Source of the DNA: Dreissena polymorpha
Lineage: Eukaryota; Mollusca; Bivalvia; Myida; Dreissenidae
DNA length: 64,000 nucleotides
NCBI RefSeq assembly: GCF_020536995.1
Contig: NC_068366.1
Coordinates: 32,852,611-32,916,610, forward strand
Direction of reading: 5' to 3'
Of the stretch, positions 45,601 through 61,000 are shown one piece after another. The translations under genes were made by a program, and so were the position numbers. The notes under the pieces were generated by a model. It was given only the letters and a program-made list of their open reading frames with translations. It was not told where the DNA came from and ran no database searches. Numbering within the stretch: the stretch's first letter is position 1; every line of letters begins with the position of its first letter.

Positions 45601-48600
45601 AACATTAATGTTTTCATCCAAAATTAAATGGATGTAAACTTGACTGGCTTTTAAAAAGTTTCCGGCAAATGGGTCCTTATATTATTTACACTCTACCCTT
45701 TTCTGATTCAAGCTATTACATGCAGTAAGAACCTTTACTGGATTGATAAAAGATTGACACAATCAAAGCAAATGTTTAGAATTGTTATTTCACACACAAC
45801 AGTACAAAAATTACACAGATAATATAAGCATATTAACCCCAGATGTGGAACCAGGCAATATATTTTTGGTGCTATTTTTAGACCAAACATATTACGGAGT
45901 GAAAACGGTACCTCAGCCTAGACCAATGAAATTGTGTTTATTTATGGATCATATTATATTTTGTTTCAATTACTCTGACATATTTACAAACAAACTTACA
46001 ATTCATCATGAACAGAAAATAACAACAAGAGCACCGCATTGCGGGTGCACACCGCTCATCTATTTTTCTTTTTAAAGGTGAAGGGACCTATCACAATTTC
46101 AATCACAAAGGAAGGAGGGGTGGAGTGGAGGGGGTGTATAGTGTGGGGGTGTGGTCATTTATTACATTTTCTTCCAAAACTGCAAACAAAAATGGGGGTT
46201 GGGTTGGGGGGGGGTATAGTGTTAGGATGTGGTGGTCATTTATTAGATGATCTTTAAGGAAAAAAAAATTTTTTTTTTCAAAAAATAGATGAGCTAAAGA
46301 TCCGAACAAAACTTTGGGAAATCCTGACATAATGGCAGAATTCTGTGAAAACATGGGACACACTCCACTGAACAATTTGAGAAATATAACATAATGAAAC
46401 AAACATAACCTTCTTATCTGCATTTACTGGTGAATAATCTGCTAGAAGGGTGTCAAACAGCACTATACGCTTGTTCTTGAAGAACCCGTAGAAATAGGCA
46501 TTGCTGTGGGATGATCTCTTGGAACCTGGACAAATTAAAGCACAAACAGTCATTCTGGGAAAATGAAGCTTAATGCATATGCGTAAAGTGTTGTCCCAGA
46601 TTAGCCTGTGCAATTTGAAGGCCAATCAGGGACGACACTGTCTGCCTGAACTGATTTTTGGGCTAAGAATAGACTTCATTCTAACGAAAAATACATTTGT
46701 ACCATAAAAGCAGAAAGTGTTGTCCCTGATTAGTCTGTACGAACTGCCCAGGCTTATCTGGGACAACACTTTATGCACATGCATTTATTTTGAAATAGGT
46801 ATTGCTGAGGTATGATATCTTGGCATCTTGACAAATTAAAGCACAAACAGTAATTAAATATCGGGCTTAGCATGATCTTGACCTTCAAGGTAGGACAACA
46901 ATCGTTACAGCTACACATTTTTGTTATGGTGGTTGACATTTGAACAAATTTATTTCTAAATCCATCATTGAATGGCAAAATTATGGGTGAGACTGGAAGC
47001 TAGACGTATGGATGATAGTGGGATTGCTATATTCAACTTCTAGTTAATACATGTATGCCAAAATTCGTCGAGTAAATACAGCAAGGCTATTGTCAAGCAA
47101 TATGGTCCCTACCGGCTCCACCATTATCAGAAATTCCACCATTTTCAGAAATTAAAAAAAACAACAAGAATATCAGTGAAACTGATGGATGCTCCCCTAT
47201 GATGCGCTTTGTCAATCTATGTGTTAATAACCACCTAAAAAAATCTTCTATTAGCCTCTGTGACCTTGACCTTGACCCCAGTGACCTCAAACCTCATCAA
47301 AAGGTAGAGGTCCATGCTAGGTACCTACATGCCAAATATGAAAGAGATTGGTAAAGCATTGAAGGTGCTATGAGAAACTGTAACAAAAGCGTGACTGGAA
47401 TATCTATTATTAGCCTCGGTGACCTTGACCTCAGTGACCTCATCAAAAGGTAGAGGTTCATGCAAGGCACCTACATGCCAAATATGAAAGAGATCTGTAA
47501 AGTATTGAAGGTGCTATGAGAAACTGAACAAAAGTGTGAAGGAAAAATATATTATTAGCCTTTGTGACCTTGACCACAGTGACCTCAAACCTGATCAAAA
47601 GGTAGAGGTCCATGCAAGGTACCTACATGCCAAATATGAAAGAGATCGGTAAAGCATTGAAGGTACTATGAAAAACTTTTTTTTAAAGTGTGACAGAAAA
47701 TTCTATTATTAGCCTCGGTGACCTTGACCCCAGTGACCTCAAACCTCATCAAAAGGTAGAGGACCATGCAAGGTACCTACATGCGAAATATGATAGAGAT
47801 CGGTAAAGTATTGAAGGTGCTATGAGAAACTGTAAAAAAAAGTGTGACAGAAAAAGTTTATTATTAGCCTCGGTGACCTTGACCCCAGTGACCTCAAACC
47901 TCATCAAAAGGTAGAGGTCAATGCAAGGTACCTACATGCCAAATATGAAAGAGATAGGTAAAGTATTTAAGGTGACATGAGAAACGGTATCAAAAGTGTG
48001 ACGGAAAAAGTATATTATTATTAGCCTTGGTGCCCTTGACCTTGACCCAGTGACCTCAAACCTCATCAAAAGGTTGAGTTCCATGCAAGGTATCACATGC
48101 CAAATTTGAAAGAGATCGGTAAAGTATTGAAGGTGCTATGAGAAACTGTAAACAAAGTGTGATGGAAAAAGTATATTATTAGCCTCTGTGACCTTGACCT
48201 TGACCTCAGTGACCTCAAACCTCATCAATAGGTAGAGGTCCATGCAAGGTACCTACATGCCAAATATGAAAGAGATCAGTAAAGTATTGAAGGTGCTACG
48301 AGAAACAGTATGTTATTAGCCTTGGTGACCTTGACCTTGACCCCAGTGACCTCAAACCTCATCAAAAGGTAGAGGTCCATGCAAGGTACCTACATGCCAA
48401 ATATGAAAGAGATCAGTTAAGTATTGAAGGTGCTATGGGAAACGGTAACAAAAGTGTGACGGAAAAAGTATATTATTATTAGCCTCGGTGACCTTGACCT
48501 TGACCCAGTGACCTCAAACCTCATCAAAAGGTAGAGGTCAATGCAAGGTACCTACATGCCAAATATGAAAGAGATCGGTAAAGTATTGAAGGTGCTATGA

Positions 48601-49021
48601 GAAACGGTAACAAAAGTGTGACGGAAGGGAGGAAGTACGGAAGTAAGGAAGGAACTTCAAACTGGCAACTATATGCTCCCCAAAAAATTTCGGGGAGCAT
48701 AAAAATTTGGTAACCATAGCAACCACAATTTTTTACGTAGGAACAAAATGAAATAACGTGCATAATGTCCATATTGCCATCTATCTATGTTGCAAGTTTC
48801 ATGAAAAAATATTAAGAACTTTTAAAGTTATCGCAGGATCCAGAAAACCACCATTTTCAGCAGTATTTCTAGTCTATTTGTTGCCATAGCAACCAGAATT
48901 TTCGACGAAGGAACAAAATGAAATAAAGTGCATAATGTCCATATTGCCATCTATCCATGTTTCAAGTTTCATGAAAAAATATTAAGAACTATTAAAGTTA
49001 TCGCAGGATCCAGGAAAAGTG

Positions 49022-49057
<36 letters not shown>

Positions 49058-52000
49058 TCACAGAGCGCAAACCATAAGTCCCCTCCGGTGAAACCGGTAG
49101 GGGACAATAAATGGCATACTTCAAAATATGCCTAAACAAGCACATGTTTCTTACCTTCCACCACATACAGTTTGGTGAGGGGAAAGTCAATACTCTTTGC
49201 GAGCTCTTCAATCTTTGTGCGCAGCTCTCCCTCAGGGAGGGGTGCAAACTTGTCAAACAGCGGGGCAATGTAGTCTGCATAGATGGTGATCATCAGCTGT
49301 GAAGAAATAGTGACAATCATGTGTGTGGATGTAAATATTCATTTGTTTGTTTTGTTATTCAGTTTTGTTTTTCCATTTTCAACGGTATTGCAGACATAAG
49401 CCAAGAATGAATCAGATTCCATACAGGAAGCTATTTTAATCCATTGAAGAGTACCTCACTAAGTACGGTGATATGGTCTCATTAAACAGATGCAAAACTA
49501 CGGAAACAAAACCAATACCAAGTTCATTTTGACCAAGGGGCATGATTTTACCTTACTAAATGGATGACCACTATATGATGTTACATGCCAAATATTACAT
49601 CTTTTGGCCTTGATGTTATAGAGATTTTATTCAACAGTTATTTCACTATATAATTTTATATATGGAATGAGTGATGTATTGGACGTCATCATTGATGACG
49701 TTCATTCGAACGAATGATAAAGGGGGCTAAGTTTCGTTAAGCTGGCGAGAATCACTGCGATTTGAGGCGCTTGAAAACTGGTCGAACACGTTTGCTGAAA
49801 TTTGACATGTATATGGACAAGAATGCGATCTACCTGTTGGCGTAGGCGTTATACCTGGGAAAAATCAAGTTTTCGAGTATTTTGTGTTTAATTTTTTTTC
49901 TGCGAAACACAACGCGCGTAGATAAACATTGTGACGTAACGTCATGAAAAGCGCTTAGGCTAGCTTCCATCTTGTTAAGAAACTAAGTTACGCGTTATTA
50001 ATTCAATATAATATTATACAGTTATGCGTTAAATCTATAAACAACGACGTAATAATTGTGTTTAAATATCAATACGAAGTACACATGCATGTCTTTTGTG
50101 CAGATCGAGTGTGGTTGTTTAGATATTCATGACATAAATCTATGTTATTGTGTGCGACGAGTTGAAGAAAGGTTTACACGGCGAGGCTTTCCGAGACGTG
50201 TCGGATAAATGTAAGTACACACTGGTATTAACAAGGTATTCTATTTATCCGATAATATCTTTAATATACATGATAATCATGAGACAAATACATTGTTAAT
50301 TTAGAGTTTAATTATTGAATCAATAAAGAAACGTGAGCAGTAAATCAATTGAGTATAAACAACTAGCTTACCTTAATGACGACAATAATCCAATATAATA
50401 TAACAATTACAATTATGTATGATAAACACACAATCCGAAATACGTTTTTGCATTCGTTCGATGCTTTAAACAAATAAACAACTGTTAAAAACATCCAGAG
50501 AATTTAACTTAAAATTGTTTGTTTTGACAAATAAATTACGTCACACAACATACGTCATAAATTGCGCAATCAGTTGCATGCAAAATAAAAGTACGGAAAG
50601 CCGGTTTTGAGAAATGTTTATATAGAGTTGCAAAAAAGTATGATATAAACAATAACAAACGATAGAGTGGTGACGGACTTCTCAAAATAGCATTAATTGA
50701 AATAGTTTCATGTATATTAAAATATCTGTGATATCTTTGGATACCATCATCAAATACACAGAAAAAATAAAATACAATGTAAGTATCACGTGTACTTGAA
50801 TTTGTCCGACGAGTTGAAGAAAGGTTTACACGGCGAGGCTTGCCGTGAGCAACACATCATTAGCAGCATAAAGTGCGTAACAAATAAACAAAATAATCAA
50901 ACATAATTATAATTTCACGTAGCACATTAAAATATATATTGCAAATGACACCGTTTTGTAGCGAAATTTGATGACTCAAGTTCAGCTTTAACAAGAGTTA
51001 TAAAAATACTTAATTAAGTATAAACGTCACGCGTATCTAAATGACATCGTTAATCCAATGTTTGTAACAATAAGTTGACTACTTTAATCCAAAGTTTATA
51101 ACAAACACCTTGAAACGATATGCACTTCCACCTTTATTAATCCATGTCTTTGTCGAAACTTAGTTCAAACCACACAATTGTATTGTATTTCTATCTATGT
51201 TTACATTTATGCATGATGAACACACAATCCGAAACACGTTTTGCATTCGTTCGATGCTTTAAACAAATAGTTTACAGATAAAAAACACAACGTCCGCGAC
51301 ATGTTCTTAAATTCCAGAGAGTGTAAATAAAACTGTTGTGTTTCGTCACCGAAATGACGTCACACAATGTACTGCGTAGTACATTTCGTAATATAAAATC
51401 AAAGCGCTGATTGCATTGCAAAATGAATTCAACACTATCTTGAACGCAACGCTATAATGATGTTTCAATAAAATACACAGAATTTTGTAAACACAGAAAA
51501 AGGCTTAATGCTAGTCGATAGTGTTTAAGATGGGGATGTCCGACACAATGCAGTGGTTTGCTCTTTTCACGTTTTTAATATTATAGTAATGGGAATTGAA
51601 GTTCTACTTTTTAAGGTAGCTAATCGAACGGCTTCGAAACAATAAACATGTCTGCGAGTATTATGGTTAATTTCATGTGATGTGTATATTAAATTTTTGC
51701 GAGAACTTTGGTTACCATCATTAAATGCACAAAAAGAAATAGGTTCTTAATTTTATTTCATTTCACCACTCATTCCATCCCGCGAAACCCTTAAGGTGTC
51801 GCAACTCTAGTAATAATGTAAGCACACAAAATGATCTTCAAAATACACACAAGTTAAGCAAATTAGGGAATTATGGAATGAGTGATGTATTGGACGTCAT
51901 CATTGATGACGTTCATTCGAACGAATGATAAAGGGGGCTAAGTTCCGTTAAGCTGAGGCAAATCACTGCGATTTGGGTCTCTTGAAAACTGGCCGAACAC

Positions 52001-55000
52001 GTTTGCTGAAATTTGACATGTATATGGACAAGAATGCGATCTACCTGTTGGCGTAGGCGTTATACCTGGGAAAAATCAAGTTTTCGAGTATTTTGTGTTG
52101 AAATATTTTTATGGGAAACGGCACGCGCGCATGACGTCATGAAAAGCGCTTAGGCTAGCTTCCATCTTGTTAATAAACAAAGAAACAAAGTTACGCGTTA
52201 TTAATTCAATAAAAGTTAGGCGTTTAATCGATAAACAAAGACGTAATAATTGTGTTTGAATATCAATCGGAAGTACACAAGTGTGTTTTTTTAATAAACA
52301 TCACATAAATCAATGTGTTATTCAACGTATTGTGAATTTGTGTGCTACGAGTTGAAGAAAGGTTTACGCGGCTAGGCTTTCCGAGATAAATGTAAGTACA
52401 CACTGGTATTAGAATGGTATTCTATTTATCCGATAATATCTATTACATTATTAGGGTTTAATATTTTATTATTAAATCAATAAATAAACGTGAGCAGCAA
52501 ATCAATTAATTTCGTTTGCAGTAGAAACCGAAAGACGGAAAGTAAACAAACCAACCATCAAAATGGCTGACGACATAGCAACGTAGGAATGAACGCTCAC
52601 AAAATATTTACAAAATAAGATCATCATAAATGATGTAAAGTGAACGCTAGTTAGCTATTTTGTAGATAAGTATACGATCCAACGAAAAAACAATAAAATT
52701 TGACATAAAAAAACACCAGTGGATATGGAAATCATCGGCGTTTGAAATAGCAGACGGCGTCGACCAATGGCTGCCAATACAGGTTCGAAAAGAACGCTCG
52801 AAAGTATTAACAAAATAACATAGATGATGTAAAGTGAACGCTAATTCGCTGTTTTGTAGATAAGTATACGATCTATTGAAAAACCATAACATTTGACACA
52901 AAAACACCCGTGGATATGGAAATTTTCAGCGTAACGAAATAGCAGACATCACACGGCGTCTCATCTGGGTCTACGCTGTTTGCCAAGGCCGATAATATAA
53001 TGAATGGAAATGCACAAACTCAGTAACTGGCAAGCATATATGCATTAGTAGGTTGTTTCGTGATTATTCAGAAACGACTACATAATTCTTTTGGTTCTGC
53101 CAGTGCAACTTAACAGAAATAAGTATAAAAAGTTTCTACACCTGACAACAATGTGCCAACTTAATACAAGGTAAGTTGTTTACATTATTTAAAATATTGC
53201 AAGCTTACAGTACTCAACAATAAACAGCTGGTACAATGTAATGTCATCGTTTTAATTTTAATAAGCCCGTGGTTAATTACCCTTTTTAATGTTATGGATC
53301 AATGCATCTCTAACACCTTCAATTGACTTGTTCATGAAAAATATACACCCTCAGTGCATGCTATCCCATACACCATCAATCACTTACTAAGGCTCGATTG
53401 GTCATTCTCGGCTCGGGTACTACTTACCGGTACATGTACCCCGGGTACTCTTAACTTTACTTACATGTTCCCCGGGTACGGTAAATAAACTTAAACATAA
53501 CCGCAAATATTATATTGTATCCGAGTTGTATATCCGCCAAAAATCCAATGTCGTTAAACATGCTACCGATAACGTAAAACAATATTGTTTACCTTAAACA
53601 ACCTTCTCTTTTAAAAAATCTGCATCAACATGCTTTTTAGTTTGAGTGTTGAGAGGACGCCGTAGGAATAAGCAAGTAATCAAGAATACGTCTCTGTTTC
53701 TGCTTTTATTTCCTTCATGTATAATGACGATAAGGATTGACGACTAACATTGACGACAATGATCACAAGCATTTACGACTAACACTGACAACAAGCATTG
53801 GCGACTAGATGTAACATTGACGATTCTCTACAATAAATGAAATTAACAATAAAAAATGAATAATAAGATTATAGTACAACAGATATGCTTTTCAAAGTAT
53901 AATATAATAGCATACACTCATTACAATAAGAGGTTTCATAAATAACAATTTGAAACATTTTCAATCAATATCGAAATATCTTATACAATATTTATTACAC
54001 AGCATGAATTAATTGTTAAAACATAATATAAATACCGAATATGGTGTTCCCCATTTAACGGACCTTGCAAACCAAATAATGTTTCTTTTAAAAAATCTAT
54101 GACGGTAAAAAGTGAACCTGCGATGTCGTGGAAAATATTATACTTGACGACGTCATACAATGACGCGACTTTAAACAATTTAAGATTTAAAATTAAATCA
54201 CATTATTGATTTTAACAATGAGTTTTGATAATATAAATGCCATTGAACAGAAAATTGACATAAATGTAAACATAATTAATTTTTACAAAATAGCCGACAA
54301 CAACCGATTTAGTGTTGAAATTCCCGGGTATGATTTAGTATATTTACCGTACCAAGGGTTTGGGCCTTACTAACTGTATTATTATTATATCTCACCGACT
54401 ACCTTTACCTTGTTGTGTTTATCAACCTGAAAATAATGTTAAATCCGGCTTTCTTTACTTTTATTTTTCATTCATTTGATTACACAATTGTTGACGTATC
54501 TCGTGGAAAATTATTTGAATCTTTGGATTTTACTGACGACAAGCTGGAAGTGTCAATTTATTTTAAAAACGAATCTAAGGTTTATTTACATGTAAGTATT
54601 GTGTGTTTGTCATGCATAATTCAGTGTTTTCCAGAAAAATTTGAGTAGCCAGTTATATGGCCAGCAACTATGCAGTAAAACGAAAGCATTTGTGACATTT
54701 ACTTGATATATTTGGGAAAAGTAGCCGGCATCAAGAGTAAATGTAACCGGCAAAATCGCTGGTTGCCGGTATTTAAGTTAAGAGAACACTGATAATAGTA
54801 AACTAAATCTTTACGACAGGATTACAGCTTTGTAAAATTGTTATTTGGGTGATAATGGTTAGCAATTCATACAAATGTTATTAAAAATATTGTGCTTTAA
54901 AATTAATTTTGAGAATGGGATGGAAGAACAGAAAATGAAGAGTATACAGGGATGGAAATAAGTGGTTTCCCGTGAGCCCAGGGCAAGTAGATTTTGGCCT

Positions 55001-58000
55001 GGGCAACTCATTTTCAAAAGTTGGTAAACTTCTTTTTTTTTAAAGCATAAAACAATACAGTGCAATAAAAATTGAAAAACAATTGATCACCATGGATCAA
55101 TACTAGTTAAATAACATTCATTATTTAGGAATCGGACATGATTCAATTCAGGCTCATAATAATACATCATGCATTGAACATGTGTATTGTCAGCAAATGT
55201 ATATAATTATCTATTATAATAATATTCACATGTTGATATATGTTGTATTTCTGGGCTGGTTATTCTTTATCTGGGCAACCAAAATACTAAAGATGGTTGC
55301 CCACAATATAAAAAAAAATTAGTTTCAATCCCTGGCATATCATTGTAACTTTATTGTTTAACTGCATTGCATTAAAGTTGTGATTGAGGTTAGCTTGTTG
55401 TTTATAGTATATTTACTTTTTAGCTCGACTATTATATATGAAACATATATAGTGGAGCTATCCTACTCACCCCGGCGTTGGCGCGCGCATTGGAATGTTT
55501 GCGTACCACCTCAAATATATTTCCTATGTCCATTGACATATTGCTTTTATATTTTGGATACTTCTTTACCAACATAACCCCAATCTATAAACATGAGCAG
55601 ACAACTGTATCAAGCATTTTAACAGAATTAGGCCCTTTTTCACTTAGAATATGCATATTATAGATAAATCTATGTTAAAGTTTGCATACCACCTCAAATA
55701 TTTTCTATGTCCCTTGACATATTGCTTTCATACATGTATTTTGCTTCTTAACCAACATGACCCCAATGTATAAACACAAGCAGATAACTGTATCAAGCAT
55801 TTTGTAACAATTATGGCCTTTTTTTCATTAAGAAAAAGCATATAATTGATAAATCTATTTTAAAGTTTGCGTACCACCTTTAAATTGCCACAACTTCTTT
55901 ATTATGCTCCCCCCCAAATTTTTTAAGGGGGGAGCATATAGTCGCCGCTTCGTCTGTCCGTCCGTGCACAATTTTTGTCCGGGCTGTTTCTCAGCAACTA
56001 ATGACTGGAATTCAATTAAACATAATGGGAAGCTTCACTACCAAGAGGAGACATGCACATTATCAGCCGGTTCTGGTCGGATGATTTTTCACAGAGTTAC
56101 AATGTATGGCCCTTTGAAATTTTCCATTAACTGTACATAAAGTGCAATTCTTGTCCGGGCTATTTCTCAGCAACCAATGACTGGCATTCAATAAAATTTA
56201 TGGGAAACTTCACTACCAAGAGGACATGTGCATATTATCAGCCGGTTCTCGTCGGATGATTTTTCACAGGGTTATGGCCCTTTGAAATTTTACATTGAAC
56301 ATATAGTGCAATTCTTGTCAGAGCTATTTCTCTGCAACTTATTATGGGAATTCACTGAAACAGCATGAGAAGCTTCACTACCAACAGGAGATGTGCATAT
56401 TATCAGCCGGTTATGTTCGGTTGATTTTTCACAGAGTAATGGCCCTTTTACATTTTCTATAAACTGTACATATTTATGTAGTGCAATTCTTGTCCGGGCT
56501 ATTTCTCCCCAACTACTGACTGGAATACAATAAAGCTTTATGGGAAGCTTAACTACCTCTAGGAGATGCGCATGTTATAAGTGGGTTCGGGTTACATGAT
56601 TTATTTAGAGAGTTATGGCCCTTTGAAATTTTTAAGTTACTTAACCATCCATTGTATTATTTTGTCCAGAGTTATGCCCCTCAAGACGTTTCCTTTTATC
56701 TGAATATATAGTGCAATATTGTGACCAAAAAACCTTTGGGGAGCATCACCCGTCTCCGATTGTTTCTTGTTTATCATCAAATTTGATTCATGCTTTGACA
56801 AAACAACACTAACCTGACATACTACAATGGACACCACCCAAACATGAAATAAAATCTTATTAGTTTGTTTTATGTCTTTACAAATGTTAAATGTTTTCGT
56901 ACCAAAATAGTTTTCGTACCTTCATTTTTTTCGTTCCCTATATTTTTTCGTACTCTAACTTGTTTTTGTAACCAAATTTTTTTTCGTACCTAAATTTTTT
57001 TCGTAACCAATTTTTTTCGTACCCATTTTTTTCTTACCGAAATGTTTTTCGTACCCAAATTTGTTCGTACCCAATTTTTTTTTTCGAACCCATTTTTTTC
57101 GTATCAAAATGTTTTTCGTACCCAAATTTGTTCGTACCCAAATTTTTTTTCGTACCTAAATTGTTTCGTACCCAAATTTTTGTCGAAATAATCGGCTTTC
57201 AATTTGAATTGATCTCCCCACTCATTCCATCCCGCGAAACCCTTAAGGTGTCGCAACTCTAGTAAGATAAACCCGCCTGGGGTCAATACTTACAAGGGAG
57301 ACCACTAGGAGGAAGACCCAGACGTAGATGAAGAAGTAGTCTCCCCCAATCTGAATGATGTAAATGAGCAGGGCCACAATTGGCATCCCAATGGCCAGCG
57401 AAACAAAGAACTTCTTTATCTGGTCTTTCACAAAAAATCCTGGAGTCTGAATTTACAAAAAAAGCATTAAACTTAAAACAGCCAAGTTAAGTTATAGTGT
57501 TATACATAAAATATGCCTAAACATATTTTTTTATTTATGCCTTTCTGTGGTTAACAGGAAATTATCCGTGATTCAAATTACATATTGGCTGTTTCAAACA
57601 ATGAAAAATAACAGTTAACATCCATTAATAATTTTGATTGTTACGCTATTACAACTGTTATCACAAATCCCCAATTTATACAGTTAATAAAACCGTAAAT
57701 AAATAGTACTTGACTCAACATTTGTTAAATGACCTCATTATTTTGATGCTATGACGTTATTTTTTATGTGATATTTTACATCTAAACCTTTTATATATTA
57801 TAAATATTTATGCAAAATATGTTGGTTTAAGTAGATTATCAATTTGATATCCCCTTATGATAAAAGAAAATCTAAGAAAGTATCCATGTATCATGCACAA
57901 TATTTGCTTGTACTATAACCAATAATACATAAATAAAAGTATATCTTAAAGGAACAAAGCAATAGTCAAAGAAGAAAATGCTTATAAAGGACACTGGCAT

Positions 58001-61000
58001 AAGCTTAATTTGTAAATGCAGCACTGGCTGCAAGTCAAACAAATCGCAACGTAAGTTACTATTTGACTAAAATCTTCCCAGAGTAAGAATTAAAATAATA
58101 AAAAAGATATTTTTCAAAAGCTATATAGTTAACAACATGGCAAAGCAAAAATTTTAGCGCGAGCAGTTTGTTTGAAACTTTCCGCTTTATAATACCTGCT
58201 TGTTGAAGCCGTGCCTCTCCTCGATGACAAAGGTGCTGTACACAGTGAAAGGCATGCTGGTGATGGTGGAGAATGTGACAGCCATGATGAGAAACACTAC
58301 CGACTGTGAGATCTGTACAAACATGTTCAATAAAATTAATGCCATTAGTTGAGCAGCCATCCAGAGCCCTGTCATATCAAAGATTATACTACAACGTTAA
58401 AACTGAATACTTAGCTCATATTAAACAAGATTATTGCCAAGCAATATATGTCCCCTACTGGCTCCACCATTGTCAAAAATTCCACCATTGTCAGAATTTT
58501 TTATTTGTTGCCATAGCAACCAGAATTTTTGACGTATGAACAAAATGAAATGACATGCATAATGTTCATATTGCCATCTATCCATGTTTCAAGTTTCATA
58601 AAAAAATATTAAGAACTTTTAAAGTTATCGCAGGATCCAAAAAACCACCATTTTCAGCAGTATTTCTAGTCTAGATAGACGCACCGAGCGCAAACCATAA
58701 GTCCCCTCCGGTGAAACCAGTAGGGGACAATATATATTTATTCGCAATTTAAAGACCACTCGACCTAAAAGGGAAATTAAATTCAAGCTTTGTAACAAAC
58801 GTGACATCCCTGCATACTTTGTCCGCTATGCTCAAGGAAAATTACTCCAAAATGTATGGATGGTTGGGTCCATTAAAGGGTCTTGCACATCTAAACGTCA
58901 TGGTGATGACATAATTGAATGTTCAATTTAGTTGATAGAGAAATATGGAAATACATATTGCTCACAGACTGCTCCACAAACGTAAAACATTTAATGCTAA
59001 CTTACCTACCAACCGACAGATTTACACCCATATATCACCTCTCAAACATTGTTTGCAAAGGTAAAAGTATTACAAAAATTAACTAATCATAGAGTTTGGA
59101 GCTTATACCTTATACTTTGTGAAAAACTTAAATTTGTCATTGACCATTTCACAATAGTATGCCTCAGAGTCATACCTTGGTCCTTCTCGAGTTTACATAT
59201 GAGCTGTGCTCTGCAAAAAGGGGGTTTCATGCATGTGCGTAAAGTGTCATGCCAGATTAGCCAGTCTGCACAGGCTTATCAAAGATGACACTTTCTGCCT
59301 TAACTTGATTATTGCTAACAAGGGACTTTCTTGAAACAAAAAATATCATAAAATAGGAAGGTGTCTTCCCCGATTGAAACACTGCAAAGGCTAATCTGGG
59401 ACAACACTTTACACACATGCATTAAATCCCATGGGGAAAACTAAGTTCTTATCTCTTTTTTCTGGTCATTATATCATCCACCTCATATGCTAAAATCTGT
59501 CAAGTCAAGGCATTGAACAGCATAGTACAAAACATGCCTAAACCTATGAACAAGTGCATATAATATATTTCTGTACCAGGTGCTTACCTCATAGGTGGAA
59601 TCGAAGCCATATTTCTGCATGACCTCACCAGAAACCCTCCATAGGAACGGAATACCTCCATAGATTAAAATTAACTGAAAACATATTAATAACCATTTCA
59701 CATATCAAACTATCTGTAAATGCTATTGCACAGACATGTTAAGTGCAACTACGTAGAGTCAATAAAGATGTTTTCATTAGACGCCGTTCTAAAATAATTT
59801 GTCATCAGAACATTAAGTTATTAAAACTAAATAGTTCTGCATACAATTTGACAAGAACATGTATTAATTCAATGGTTAAATAACCTGGTTGTGCACAAAA
59901 TGTCTACATACTTGAATAACACAATCCTAAGGTCAAAGAAACAAAAAGATTCACTGCATCTAAAAATCTAAAAAATATTTTATAAATTTTAATTGCAGTG
60001 ATTAGCACACTCATTTAATAACAACAACGTCAGATGACACAACAGAATAGATCACTTCTTAAATGCATACTTAAGACTTTTCTGATTTCTGACTTGGTTG
60101 ACAAGTTGGAAATAGGCAGGGCTCGACATTAATGGTAGTCAGACTGTTCGAGACAACCAAATTGTTAGTCCGAACAAGTGAATAAAGAATTTGCTAGTCC
60201 GACAGGACAAGTGGTCATTATAATTTAAATACTTAGACAAAATGCCCTAAAATCCGTTATTTCTGTGGAGTTACCACAAAACTTTTTCGATTATATTTTG
60301 TTTACGTTTAAACTACAAAGCGCGAGATATTCCGATAGTTCCATGTGACACTACACCGTACTGATAACAAGGGAAGCAACCCTTAACATTTTTCTTCACC
60401 AAGATAACAAGAATATTCTCCCTTGTAAAGATTATGCATTTTACGACACCTGTACACCAGGGCTCAACATTAACCTAAAAACCAGAAACTTAGAAAATCT
60501 ACTTGCCTTAACGTAAAGCCACTTGCCCAAACATGAACTACAGCTTTGTCACTGAGGTGACGAATACCCCCACCGCCGCATTGACACAGAATATTTTGCA
60601 TGTTGTCTTCACAAAAAACAGCAGACACCATGCTCAATGTTTAAAACGCACTAAGTGACCCCATGACCTGGTGATTGACCTGCCATGACCCATTTTAGAA
60701 CTTGGCCTAGCCATCATATAGTTCAACTTCTGACCAAGTTTGGTGCAGCTCTGATGAAAACTACTTGAAATAGAGAGCGGACACCATGCTTAACGTTTTA
60801 AACGCACTAAATGACCCCGTGACCTAGTTTTTGATCCGGCATGACCCATATTTAAACTTGACCTAGCCATCATCTAGATGCAACTTCTGACCAAGTTTGG
60901 TGAAGCTCGGATGAAAACTACTTGAATAAGAGAACGGATACCATGCTCAATGTTTAAAACGCACTAAGTGACCCCGTGACCTAGTTTTTGATGCGGCATG

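Larger units (their letters stand above)
51872..57265. mobile_element. Same element, copy 2, expanded by later insertions (about 5.4 kb)
   Basis: Has the same two ends as copy 1, separated from it by only 58 bases and in the same orientation. The first 600 bases align with copy 1. An internal block of about 190 bp is duplicated (52640-52740 and 52830-52930). The interior then holds several other repeats (54622-54791, 54947-55334, 55420-56771, 56890-57180). Confidence 0.65.

Noticed and set aside
53395-54372. Possible element with AAGGCTC / GGGCCTTAC ends and CCCGGGTAC words
   Set aside because: The end match is only six or seven bases and no flank duplication is visible, so I did not call it.
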